A stretch of 64,000 nt of DNA from Cupriavidus necator (lineage in GTDB: Bacteria > Pseudomonadota > Gammaproteobacteria > Burkholderiales > Burkholderiaceae), in NCBI GenBank assembly GCA_022041995.1, contig CP074390.1, positions 992,001 to 1,056,000 of the forward strand. The letters are read 5' to 3'. Below are positions 8,411-16,472 of this stretch, in pieces. Under the pieces are notes generated by a model that was given only the letters and a program-made list of their open reading frames with translations, was not told the origin of the DNA and searched no databases. The position numbers and the translations under genes are program-made. Positions within the stretch are counted from its first letter, which is position 1. The number at the start of each line of letters is the position of its first letter.

Positions 8411-8444
8411 GGACAGATAGAACCAATGACAGGACAATCGGAAC
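8411..8444 (+). promoter_or_regulatory. Direct repeats in the pobA-pobR intergenic region
   Basis: GGACAGATAGAAC at 8411-8423 and GGACAATCGGAAC at 8432-8444 share GGACA and GAAC ends and are offset by 21 bases, two helical turns. This layout is typical of XylS/AraC-type regulator sites, so PobR binding is plausible. Nine of thirteen positions match, so the call is moderate. Confidence 0.45.
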
Positions 8445-8469
8445 ATTGCTGGTAAACACTGAAACCACC

Positions 8470-9375
8470 GTGAAGCCTGTCCCGACGTACTCTCTGTATG
8501 GCGTGAATTCTTCGGAACCGCTTTCTGATCAGCTACATTTCGAATCCATCGCCTCCCGCAGCCGCTTGCACGGCTGGGAGATCAGGCCCCACCGGCATGA
8601 CACGTTCCTGCAAATTCTGCACATCCACGCCGGTGGCGGAGAGGCCCTGCTCGAAGAACGCCGCGAGCCGTTGCGCGGCGGCTCCCTGGTGACGATGCCG
8701 CCGCGGCACATCCACGGTTTCGTTTTTACCCCGGACACGGATGGCATGGTCGTGACCATGACCGAAAGCCACTTGCGCACGCTGCTGGCCGGGGTGCCGG
8801 ATGCGCTGCCGCTGTTCGATCACCCCCGCCACGACCGCGTGCGGCGCGGCCATGCGCTGGCGGATGCGCTGACAATGTTTCGTGGGGAAATGGAAGCGGT
8901 GTCCGCCTGGCGTGGGGCGTCGCTGTCGGCGCTGTTGACCCTGGTGCTGATCGGCATTGCGCGGCTGGCCAACGCCTCGGCGCCGGCAGCCGCGCGCAGC
9001 AACAGCCGGCCGGCGCGGCATTTCCAGCATTTCCAGCAGCTGCTGGAGGCGGAGTACCGCGAGCAGAAAGAGATCGGCTATTACGCCGGCGCCATCGGCA
9101 TCACGCCCACGCAGCTCAACCGCGTGTGCCGCCAGACGTCAGGGCAGTCGGCCCTGCAGATGATCCACGCGCGCGTGCTTGCCGAAGCGCAGCGCGACCT
9201 GCTCTTCAGCGACCTGGAAATCAAGCACATCGCATTGTCGCTCGGGTTCTCCGACGCGGCGTACTTCTCGCGCTTCTTCGCGCGGCTGGTGGGGCAGGCG
9301 CCGACGGAGTTCCGGCAATCGGGGCGGGCGCGGCTGCCGGCGTTTGCTGTGCAGCCGGCCCGGGAGTCCGGCTGA
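8470..9375 (+). CDS. pobR: PobR, AraC-family activator of pobA
   Basis: About 301 residues: an N-terminal cupin-like effector domain (HRHDTFLQILHI, about residues 35-50, and PPRHIHGFVFTPD) and a C-terminal AraC DNA-binding domain (GYYAGAIGITPTQLNRVCRQTSG and IALSLGFSDAAYFSRFF). In Pseudomonas and related bacteria PobR of this type activates pobA in response to 4-hydroxybenzoate. It is divergent from pobA. The start is uncertain: GTG at 8470 gives a natural N terminus, TTG at 8446 is an alternative, and neither has a strong ribosome site. Confidence 0.85.
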   Translation: MKPVPTYSLYGVNSSEPLSDQLHFESIASRSRLHGWEIRPHRHDTFLQILHIHAGGGEALLEERREPLRGGSLVTMPPRHIHGFVFTPDTDGMVVTMTESHLRTLLAGVPDALPLFDHPRHDRVRRGHALADALTMFRGEMEAVSAWRGASLSALLTLVLIGIARLANASAPAAARSNSRPARHFQHFQQLLEAEYREQKEIGYYAGAIGITPTQLNRVCRQTSGQSALQMIHARVLAEAQRDLLFSDLEIKHIALSLGFSDAAYFSRFFARLVGQAPTEFRQSGRARLPAFAVQPARESG

Positions 9376-9379
9376 TCGA

Positions 9380-10555
9380 TCAGCCTGGTTGGTCCAAATC
9401 GGCGAAGATTTCCTCAGCCATGTGGAACGCCGAGTTCGCCGCCGGCACACCGCAGTAGATGGCCGTCTGCAGCAACACCTCCTTGATCTGGTCGCGCGTC
9501 ACGCCGTTGTTGGCGGCGGCGCGCAGATGCAGCTTCAGTTCTTCCGGGCGGTTCAGCGCCACCATCATGGCGATCGTCAGCAGGCTGCGCGTATGCCGCG
9601 GCAGGCCTTCGCGCGTCCAGATCTCACCCCAGGCATAGCGCGTGATGAGGTGCTGGAACTCCTCGTTGAGCGGCGTCAGCCGCGCGAGCGAACGGTCCAC
9701 GTGCGCACTGCCCAGCACCTCGCGCCGCACGGCCAGGCCGGCGTCGTAACGCGCATGATCGTCGGTCACGGGCAGCCGGCCACGCACGAAATCCAGCAGC
9801 GCTGCCGTGAAGCGGCCGGGCTGCTCGAAGCTGGAAATATGCGCGGCGGGCAGTTCGACAAAGCGGGCGCCGGGAATCGCATCGGCCAGCGCGCGGCCTT
9901 CCTGCGCGCTGGTTGACGGGTCCTGGCTGCCGGCGATAACCAGCACGGGCACCGTTATCGACGCCACCGACTCGCGGAAATCGGCGTCGCGCACGGCCGC
10001 ACAACTGGCCGCATAGCCGCGCGGATCGAGCCCGCCCAGCACATCGCGCAGGCCGTCCAGCGCGCGCTCCGCCGTGGCGGCAAACCCCGGCGTGAACCAG
10101 CGCTCGACCGAAGGCGCGACCATCACGGCCATGCCCTCGCGCAGCACGGTCTCGATGCGGGTATTCCATCCGTCGGCATTGCCGATCTTCGCGGCGGTAT
10201 TGGCCAGCACGATATGCGAGAACCGCTGCGGCGCATGGATGCCCAGCCACATCCCGGTGAGCCCGCCCATCGACAGGCCACAGAACACCGCCTGCCCGAT
10301 CCCCAGCGCATCCAGGATGGCGACGACGTCCTGCCCGAGCTGCGCCACGGTAAAGGCATCGCCCGGCGCGCTCGAGCGGCCGTGGCCGCGGGTGTCGTAG
10401 CGCACCACGCGAAAACGCCCGGCCAGCGCGGCGGCCTGCGGCTCCCACATGGTGTGGTCGGTGCCGAGCGAATTCGAGAAGAGGATGGCCGGCGCGGCCT
10501 CGGGGCCGTCAACGGTGTAGAAGAGCCGGGCGCCGGCGTGGTCGAGATAGGGCAA
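9380..10555 (-). CDS. pcaL: Fused enol-lactone hydrolase / carboxymuconolactone decarboxylase
   Basis: A 391-residue fusion. Residues 1-260 are an alpha/beta hydrolase (nucleophile GLSMGG with S95, histidine in AAHISSF) like PcaD, 3-oxoadipate enol-lactonase. Residues about 265-391 are a PcaC domain, 4-carboxymuconolactone decarboxylase (VRREVLGSAHVDRS, HTRSLLTIAMMVALNR, EVLLQTAIYCGVPAANSAF). Together they carry out the two steps after PcaB and yield 3-oxoadipate. Separate enzymes are about 260 and 130 residues, so both parts are complete. Such fusions are called pcaL in actinobacteria. It ends a leftward cluster pcaH-pcaG-pcaB-pcaL. Confidence 0.92.
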   Translation of the reverse strand: MPYLDHAGARLFYTVDGPEAAPAILFSNSLGTDHTMWEPQAAALAGRFRVVRYDTRGHGRSSAPGDAFTVAQLGQDVVAILDALGIGQAVFCGLSMGGLTGMWLGIHAPQRFSHIVLANTAAKIGNADGWNTRIETVLREGMAVMVAPSVERWFTPGFAATAERALDGLRDVLGGLDPRGYAASCAAVRDADFRESVASITVPVLVIAGSQDPSTSAQEGRALADAIPGARFVELPAAHISSFEQPGRFTAALLDFVRGRLPVTDDHARYDAGLAVRREVLGSAHVDRSLARLTPLNEEFQHLITRYAWGEIWTREGLPRHTRSLLTIAMMVALNRPEELKLHLRAAANNGVTRDQIKEVLLQTAIYCGVPAANSAFHMAEEIFADLDQPG

Positions 10556-10621
10556 TGCAGTCTCCTGGGGAGCGCGGCGGCGGGGCCGGCGCGTCGTGGT
10601 GGTTCCGGGTTGCGGGCAGTC

Positions 10622-12010
10622 TCAGGACGCTGGGCGTGCCGCCAGTGCGGATTGCCAGGCCTGCACGGCAGCATCCGCAAAGGCCGCTGACTGGCCCGCG
10701 TAGTTGGCGGGGTCGGCAAGGCGATCCAGCGCGGCGTCATCGAGCAGGCCGGCATGCGCCGGATCTTCCCGCAGCGTGCGGGCCAGCGCGTCGCGCAGGC
10801 TGGTGCCGTCGGCTACTGCGCGCTGCGAGGCACGCTCTACCAGATGGTGCGCCGGCAGCCGGCCGATCCTGCTGCCAAGCTCAAGCATCGCCGCCTCGCC
10901 GAGGATCAGGCCATGGGTGAGGCCGAGGTTGGCACGCATGCGTGCCGTATCGACCTGCAGCCCCGCCACGACCTCGCCCATCTGGCGCAGCGCGCCGGCG
11001 GCCAGCGTCACGATCTGCGGCAGTGTGTCCCACTCTGCCTGCCAGCCGCCCAGGGCGCGTTCATGTTCCTGCACCATGCCCGCCAGCATCGTCGCCACCA
11101 GCGGCGGCACGCGCACCGCGGCCGTCAGCACCGCCGCGCAGCCGACCGGATTGCGCTTGTGCGGCATGGTGCTGGAGCCGCCGCGGCCGGGGCCGGCAGG
11201 CTCGGCCACTTCCGCCACCTCGGTCTGCATCATCAGCGAGATATCGCGCGCCATTTTGCCGAGCGTGCCGGTCAGCATGCCCAGCGTGGTGGCGACCTCG
11301 ACCATGCGGTCGCGATGCGCGTGCCACGGCAGCACGGGCGCGGCCAGGTCCAGTTCACGGGCCAGCGCGGCGGTCACCGCGGGCGCGGCCTGGCCAAGGC
11401 TGGCGAGCGTGCCGGCGGCGCCGCCGAACTGCAGCACGCGGGCCTGGGCGCGGGTGGCATCGAGACGGCCGAGATCGCGGCGCAGCGCATCGAGCCAGCC
11501 CGCGGCCTTGAGGCCGAAGCTGGCTGGCAGTGCATGCTGGAGCCAGGTGCGCGCGACCATCGGCGTGGCGCGATGCGCGGTGGCCAGCGCGGCGCAGGCT
11601 TCGCCCAGGCGCACCAGGCCGTCATCCAGCGCGCGCAGCGCATCGCCGGCCTGGAGCACCAGTGCGGTGTCGATAATGTCCTGGCTGGTGGCGCCCCAGT
11701 GGACGAAGCGCGCCGCCTCGGCATCGCGCGCGGCCACGGCGGCGGTCAGTTGCCTGACGAAGGGAATGGCGAGATTGCCGGCAGCGACCGCGGCTTGCGC
11801 AAGCGCGTCGCGATCAATGATGCCGGGGTCGCGGCAGACGTCGGAGATCACGGCCGCGGCCGCGGCAGGGATCACGCCGCTGTCGGCTTCGGCGCGTGCG
11901 AGCGCGGCCTCCACGGCAAGCATGCGCTGCACGGTGCCGGCATCGGAGAAGATCTCCAGCACGGCCGGACTGCCGGACATGGGATCGGTAAGACGCGTAG
12001 CGGTTGGCAT
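10622..12010 (-). CDS. pcaB: 3-carboxy-cis,cis-muconate cycloisomerase
   Basis: A 462-residue member of the fumarase/aspartase superfamily that turns 3-carboxymuconate into 4-carboxymuconolactone. The superfamily signature is GSSTMPHKRNP, and HWGATSQDIIDTALVLQ is also conserved. Length is normal for PcaB. It lies between pcaG and the pcaD-pcaC fusion on the same strand and completes the protocatechuate branch between the dioxygenase and the fusion enzyme. Confidence 0.95.
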   Translation of the reverse strand: MPTATRLTDPMSGSPAVLEIFSDAGTVQRMLAVEAALARAEADSGVIPAAAAAVISDVCRDPGIIDRDALAQAAVAAGNLAIPFVRQLTAAVAARDAEAARFVHWGATSQDIIDTALVLQAGDALRALDDGLVRLGEACAALATAHRATPMVARTWLQHALPASFGLKAAGWLDALRRDLGRLDATRAQARVLQFGGAAGTLASLGQAAPAVTAALARELDLAAPVLPWHAHRDRMVEVATTLGMLTGTLGKMARDISLMMQTEVAEVAEPAGPGRGGSSTMPHKRNPVGCAAVLTAAVRVPPLVATMLAGMVQEHERALGGWQAEWDTLPQIVTLAAGALRQMGEVVAGLQVDTARMRANLGLTHGLILGEAAMLELGSRIGRLPAHHLVERASQRAVADGTSLRDALARTLREDPAHAGLLDDAALDRLADPANYAGQSAAFADAAVQAWQSALAARPAS

Positions 12011-12087
12011 TGGGGGCGATGGGTAGCGTGAGTGGCCGTGACATCGACGGCCACCCGATTATGCGTCTGTTGCCGAGAGCGGGGCCT

Positions 12088-12657
12088 TCAGATATCGAAA
12101 AACACCGTCTCGCCCTGCCCCTGCAGCGCCACGTCCCAGCGCAGCGTGCCGTTGCCGCCATCGCTGGCAATCAGCGTGCCGCGGCGCTCGGCGGGGACCA
12201 GCGCCAGCACGGCATCGGCGGCATTGGCCGCCGCTTCGTCCGGGAAGTACATACGCGTGGCGACATGCCTGACCAGGCCGCGCATGAACACCGACACCAT
12301 GATGTGCGGCGCCTGCGGCCGTCCGTCCGGGCCCGGCACGGCGCCCGGCTTGACGGTGACAAAGCGGAACGAGCCGTCGGCCTCGGTTGGCACCCGGCCA
12401 AAGCCGGTGAAGCCGGGCACCAGCGGCAGTTCGCGGATGTCTTCGGCATGGCGGTAGCGGCCGGCAGGGTTGGCTTGCCAGATCTCGACCATGCCATCGG
12501 GCACGGGCTGGCCGTCGCCATCGGTCACGCGGCCTTCGATCACGATGCGCTGGGCAGCCAGTTGCGGTGCGCTCGCGGTCAGGTCGGCGCAGTTCAGGCC
12601 GCTCAGGCCGATATGAAGATAAGGACCGACGGTCTGGGATGCGGTGGCGTAAAGCAT
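12088..12657 (-). CDS. pcaG: Protocatechuate 3,4-dioxygenase alpha subunit
   Basis: A 189-residue subunit of the ring-cleaving intradiol dioxygenase. It has the beta-sandwich core with GRVTDGDGQPVPDGMVEIWQ, PGFTGFGRVPTEADGSF and VSVFMRGLVRHVATRMYFP. The alpha subunit lacks the tyrosine/histidine iron ligands that PcaH has, as expected. ATG at 12655-12657 gives the usual N terminus (MLYATASQTVGPY). It lies four bases after pcaH, so the two are cotranscribed. Confidence 0.95.
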   Translation of the reverse strand: MLYATASQTVGPYLHIGLSGLNCADLTASAPQLAAQRIVIEGRVTDGDGQPVPDGMVEIWQANPAGRYRHAEDIRELPLVPGFTGFGRVPTEADGSFRFVTVKPGAVPGPDGRPQAPHIMVSVFMRGLVRHVATRMYFPDEAAANAADAVLALVPAERRGTLIASDGGNGTLRWDVALQGQGETVFFDI

Positions 12658-12661
12658 GGTC

Positions 12662-13363
12662 TTACTCCATCGGCGTGGCATCGCGGCCACGCAGCACGAT
12701 ATCGAAACGGTAGCCGAGCGCGTATTCGGGCTGGGTCGTCTCCCAGTCGAGGCTGGCCACAAGCCGGTCGCGCGCCTTCTCGTCCGGCACGCAGTTGAAA
12801 ATCGGATCGAACGGCAACAGCGGATCGCCGGGGAAATACATCTGCGTCACCAGCCGCGTGGCGTAGGCGTTGCCGAACAGCGAGAAGTGGATGTGCTGCG
12901 GCCGCCAGGCATTGTGGTGGTTGCGCCAGGGATAGGCGCCCGGCTTGATGGTCTTGAACTGGTAGCGCCCGCTGGCATCGGTGACGGTGCGGCCTTCGCC
13001 CGAGAAATGCGGGTCGAGCGGCGCATCATGCTGGTCGCGCTTGTGCACGTAGCGGCCGGCCGCATTGGCCTGCCAGACCTCGATCAGGGCGTTCGGCACC
13101 GGCCTGCCATTCTCGTCCAGCACGCGGCCGGTCACGAGGATGCGCTCGCCGATGGGCTCGCCGCCGTTGCCGACGGTGAGATCGTTATCCCCTTCGCGGA
13201 CGAACTCGGCGCCAAAGGTGGGACCGGTCACTTCAGACAGCGACTGCGGCAGCGCAATCAGTGGCTGGCCCGGCGAGCGCTTCTGCGTCGAGGCATAGGG
13301 GTCGAAGCGGTATTCGGGCTGGGTGTCCCAGTAGGGACGGCGGTACTGGGCAAGACGGGTCAT
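12662..13363 (-). CDS. pcaH: Protocatechuate 3,4-dioxygenase beta subunit
   Basis: A 233-residue catalytic subunit that holds the non-heme Fe(III). Candidate ligands are the tyrosines in GRYVHKRDQHDAP and GAYPWRN and the two histidines of RPQHIHFS, in the spacing known for PcaH. With PcaG it cleaves protocatechuate to 3-carboxy-cis,cis-muconate. It is the first gene of the leftward pca operon and is divergent from pcaQ, with an inverted repeat in the 94-base gap. Confidence 0.96.
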   Translation of the reverse strand: MTRLAQYRRPYWDTQPEYRFDPYASTQKRSPGQPLIALPQSLSEVTGPTFGAEFVREGDNDLTVGNGGEPIGERILVTGRVLDENGRPVPNALIEVWQANAAGRYVHKRDQHDAPLDPHFSGEGRTVTDASGRYQFKTIKPGAYPWRNHHNAWRPQHIHFSLFGNAYATRLVTQMYFPGDPLLPFDPIFNCVPDEKARDRLVASLDWETTQPEYALGYRFDIVLRGRDATPME

Positions 13364-13392
13364 CGCGCAGTCTCCTTGTCATTGGAATGGTT

Positions 13393-13417
13393 TGACTTTA
13401 AACAACACATAAAGTCA
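13393..13417. promoter_or_regulatory. Palindrome between pcaH and pcaQ, possible LysR-type operator
   Basis: TGACTTTA at 13393-13400 and TAAAGTCA at 13410-13417 form perfect 8-base arms around a 9-base spacer. It lies 30 bases upstream of the pcaH start and 40 bases upstream of pcaQ, where a LysR-type regulator would act on both promoters. It does not match the PcaQ motif described in S. meliloti, so PcaQ binding here is inferred from position only. Confidence 0.55.
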
Positions 13418-13457
13418 TGTAAATTAAGAATTCGTCGAAATACGATAACTTTTTGAC

Positions 13458-14411
13458 ATGAAACCCCAAGCCCCACTCGCGCTCGAAATCTTCCGCAATC
13501 GCGTGCGGCTGCGGCACCTCTATTGTTTCGTGGCGGTGTCCCAGACCCAGCACCTGGGCCGCGCCGCCGAACGCCTGGGCCTGACGCAGCCGGCTGTCTC
13601 CAAGACACTGAGCGAGCTCGAGGAACTGGCCGGCACCCGCCTGCTGGTCCGGCAGCGGGCCGGCACTGAACTGACCACCGCCGGCACGCGCTTCCTGCGC
13701 CACGCCCTGCGCATCCTCGCGGATATCGATGCGGCGGCGGACAGCATGGCCGGCGCGGATGCGCTGCCGCAGGAGCGCATCCGGCTGGGTGCGCTGCCGA
13801 GCGTGGTGCCGGCGGTGCTGACCGACGCGCTGCTGCGTTTTCGCGCCGCGCATCCCGAGGTCGGCCTGGCCGTGCAGACCGGCATGAACCGCAACCTCAT
13901 CGACCAGCTCAAGGCGGATGTGCTCGACCTCGTCATTGGCCGGATGGATGACCCGGTTGCCATGGAGAGCCTGTGGTTCGAGTCCCTGGGCCCGGACTCG
14001 CTGGCACTGGCGGTACGTCCCGGACATCCCCTCGCCGCCGTCTCGCGGCCAACGCTGGTTGACGCGCTGGCGTGGCCGCTGGTGATTCCGGCCGCGGGCT
14101 CGATTCCCCGCCACAACACGGAAAGCCTGCTCGCCCGGCACGGCCTGCCCCTGCCGCACGGCTGCGTGGAAACCTCGGACGCCTATCTCGGACGGCTGCT
14201 GGCCCGGCAGAGCGACAGCGTGTGGGCAGCGCCGCTCTCCGCAACCAGGCGCGCGGTATCCGAGGGGGATCTGGTACTGCTGCCGATCGATACGCAGGGC
14301 ACCGAGGAACCGATCGGCCTGCTGCGGCACGGCGACCGCACGCTCACGCCGATGGCCGAGGCGCTGGCGAACTGCATTCGCGCCGCGGCCCAGCCTGCTT
14401 GCGCTCAGTGA
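13458..14411 (+). CDS. pcaQ: PcaQ, LysR-family activator of the pca operon
   Basis: A 317-residue LysR-type regulator. The N-terminal helix-turn-helix reads LRHLYCFVAVSQTQHLGRAAERLG, with LTQPAVSKTLSELEELAG following (residues about 17-58), and residues 100-310 form the effector domain. PcaQ proteins activate protocatechuate genes with beta-carboxymuconate as inducer. It is divergent from pcaH and convergent with pcaK (overlap of seven bases at the 3-prime ends), so its role is well supported by context. Confidence 0.9.
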   Translation: MKPQAPLALEIFRNRVRLRHLYCFVAVSQTQHLGRAAERLGLTQPAVSKTLSELEELAGTRLLVRQRAGTELTTAGTRFLRHALRILADIDAAADSMAGADALPQERIRLGALPSVVPAVLTDALLRFRAAHPEVGLAVQTGMNRNLIDQLKADVLDLVIGRMDDPVAMESLWFESLGPDSLALAVRPGHPLAAVSRPTLVDALAWPLVIPAAGSIPRHNTESLLARHGLPLPHGCVETSDAYLGRLLARQSDSVWAAPLSATRRAVSEGDLVLLPIDTQGTEEPIGLLRHGDRTLTPMAEALANCIRAAAQPACAQ

Positions 14412-15787
14412 CTTGCCACGCTTGCGCTGCCATTGACTGAGTCAGCGGCACCCGCGGGGCGGCTGCTGAAATGCTTCACCAGCAGTGCACCAGCGGCAAG
14501 GAATGCCGGCACGGTAAGCAGCGTAAAGATCGTGTCGAAGCCCAGGTGCAGGCGCAGCAGTTCCGCACCGAGCAGCGCGCCGGTGATGCCGCCGAAGCGG
14601 CCGATGCCAAGCATCCAGGCAACGCCAGTGGCGCGGCCCTGCGTCGGGTAAAAGGCCGCGGCCAGCGAAGGCATCGAAGACTGGGCGCCGTTCATGGCCG
14701 TACCGGCGAGGAAGATCAGCACGCCCAGCAGCACCTGGCTGCCGGTGCCGCGGCCCACGGCGTAGATCAGTACGCCGGTTGCAGCGTAGGTGATGGCGAT
14801 GACCTTGTTCGGATTGAAGCGGTCCATGAACCAGCCGGCCGCGATGGTGCCGATGCCGCCACCGAGCGGAAACAGCGCCGTCAGGAATGACGCGTGCTGG
14901 ATCGAGAAGCCGGCGTCCTTCATCAGCGTCGGCATCCAGCTCGTCAGCAGGTAGAAAATGACGAGGCCCATGAAGTAAGTGGACCACAGCATCGCCGAGC
15001 CCAGGCGATAGCCGGGCGCCAGCACGGTGCCGATGGCGGACCGGCTCGCAGGGGCCTGCTCGCCGATGATGAAGTTGTCGGCCTTGGAAAGGTCTGCGCC
15101 AGTCACGCGCCGCAGCACGTTGCGGATCTGGGTGGCAGGATAGTTGCGCAGGACCATATAGCGCACGGACTCCGGCAGCAGCACCACCAGCAACAGCGCG
15201 AGCGCAAGGGGCACGATGCCGCCAAGCAGCAGCACACTGTGCCAGCCGAAGTGCGGAATCATCGCGGCGGCGACAAAGCCGCCAGCCGCGGAACCAAGCG
15301 GAAAGCCGCAGAACATGGTGTTCACGAGCACCGCACGGCGGCGTTGCGGCGCAAACTCCGATGTCAGCGTCACAGCATTGGGCATGGCGGCGCCCAGGCC
15401 CAGACCAGTCAGGAAGCGCCAGACCGTGAGCCAGCCCAGCGTGGGCGCAAACGCGGTGGCGAGGCTGCAGGCGCCAAAGAAGAAGACGGACAGCACCAGC
15501 ACCTTCTTGCGGCCGACACGGTCAGCCAGCGGACCGGCGAAGATCGCACCGAAAGCAAGACCGAACAGGGCCGCGCTCATGACGGGCCCGAGGGCGGCTT
15601 TCTCGATCCCCCAGTCCTGCACCAGCGCCGGCGCGATATATCCGATTGCGGCGGTATCGAAACCGTCAATGGCAACGATCAGGAAGCACAGCACAAGAAT
15701 GAGCCACTGGTAACCAGTGAATCGCTGTCCGTCGATCAGGGCCTGGACGTTCGTGACGCCGCCCTTTGTTTGGGTGGGATGTTGCAC
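14405..15787 (-). CDS. pcaK: PcaK-type aromatic acid:H+ symporter (MFS)
   Basis: A 460-residue MFS permease with 12 predicted membrane segments. The first helix carries AIDGFDTAAIGYIAP (D41, D44), the acidic motif of aromatic acid transporters, and the loop 2-3 motif is GPLADRVGRKK. PcaK proteins bring in 4-hydroxybenzoate and protocatechuate and contribute to chemotaxis to them. It sits after pcaQ in a convergent orientation and has its own promoter region with two palindromes (15848-15881). Confidence 0.9.
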   Translation of the reverse strand: MQHPTQTKGGVTNVQALIDGQRFTGYQWLILVLCFLIVAIDGFDTAAIGYIAPALVQDWGIEKAALGPVMSAALFGLAFGAIFAGPLADRVGRKKVLVLSVFFFGACSLATAFAPTLGWLTVWRFLTGLGLGAAMPNAVTLTSEFAPQRRRAVLVNTMFCGFPLGSAAGGFVAAAMIPHFGWHSVLLLGGIVPLALALLLVVLLPESVRYMVLRNYPATQIRNVLRRVTGADLSKADNFIIGEQAPASRSAIGTVLAPGYRLGSAMLWSTYFMGLVIFYLLTSWMPTLMKDAGFSIQHASFLTALFPLGGGIGTIAAGWFMDRFNPNKVIAITYAATGVLIYAVGRGTGSQVLLGVLIFLAGTAMNGAQSSMPSLAAAFYPTQGRATGVAWMLGIGRFGGITGALLGAELLRLHLGFDTIFTLLTVPAFLAAGALLVKHFSSRPAGAADSVNGSASVASH

Positions 15788-15847
15788 TGCTGTCTCCGTT
15801 TGCCTGGAAATCGCACGAGCCGTCCTGCGGGCCGAACATGCGATTTT

Positions 15848-15881
15848 GTTCTAATAGCGAACTGCCGTTCTCCAATTGAAC
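15848..15881. promoter_or_regulatory. Two tandem palindromes upstream of pcaK (IclR-type operator candidates)
   Basis: GTTC-N7-GAAC occurs twice, at 15848-15862 and 15867-15881; in the second copy the arms extend to CCGTTC and GAACGG. The repeats lie 60-95 bases upstream of the pcaK start. Palindromes with GTTC and GAAC ends are typical of IclR-family regulators of aromatic catabolism such as PcaR and PcaU. No IclR-family gene lies in this window. Confidence 0.55.
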
Positions 15882-16256
15882 GGAATCTTAGGCAACGGGC
15901 ATGGCGACTCAGAATTATCGTTAACCCGGCGGGAAATTGGCCCTCCTATATGTGGATTTCGCCGGAACACGCCATTTTTGTGGAACCAGACAGAACATCT
16001 GGGTCAGGGAACAGTGCTTTCTATCAGAAAACAGGCTAATCGTGAAATTTACTGTCAGACTAACCTTGTGTCATTCCGGCGGTATAACCAAATTTCATGC
16101 AAAGAGCGCCAACTCTCAATTTACATTCCGAAACCCGCGAACTATAGTCCCTGGCCCCGGTGCGCCGAGCCGATGCAATCCTGCGGCGACGTGCCTGTCC
16201 AATGTCTCAGGACACGCGGCGCCAAAAGCCGCCGGCCGAACCGAATCCATCCGATC
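15882..16256. other. No gene recognised upstream of the DUF2905 gene
   Basis: AT-richer than the neighbours (for example near 15940-16130), with open frames but no recognisable protein. It may hold the promoter of the small gene at 16257; no clear -35/-10 pair or terminator could be assigned. Confidence 0.4.
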
Positions 16257-16457
16257 ATGCAACGCCTGCTTCTCATCCTTGGCTGCCTGCTGATCGCAGG
16301 CGCCGTTGCTTGGCCCTGGCTGTCGAAGCTGCCGCTTGGGCGGCTGCCCGGCGATATCCATATCGTCCGGGACGGGTTCAGCTTCTACTTTCCGATCACG
16401 ACCTGCATCCTGGTGTCGGTGCTGGTGTCGGTCGTGATCTGGATCGTCCGGCGCTGA
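16257..16457 (+). CDS. DUF2905 small membrane protein
   Basis: A 66-residue protein with two membrane segments: residues 3-20 (LLLILGCLLIAGAVAWPW) and residues 45-63 (FPITTCILVSVLVSVVIWIV). The loop LGRLPGDIHIVRDGFSFYFP is the hallmark of the DUF2905 family, whose function is unknown. It ends 16 bases before the convergent chemoreceptor gene. ATG at 16257 gives the usual family length; the longer upstream frame is non-coding. Confidence 0.85.
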   Translation: MQRLLLILGCLLIAGAVAWPWLSKLPLGRLPGDIHIVRDGFSFYFPITTCILVSVLVSVVIWIVRR

Positions 16458-16472
16458 GCACGGCGAGGTGCA

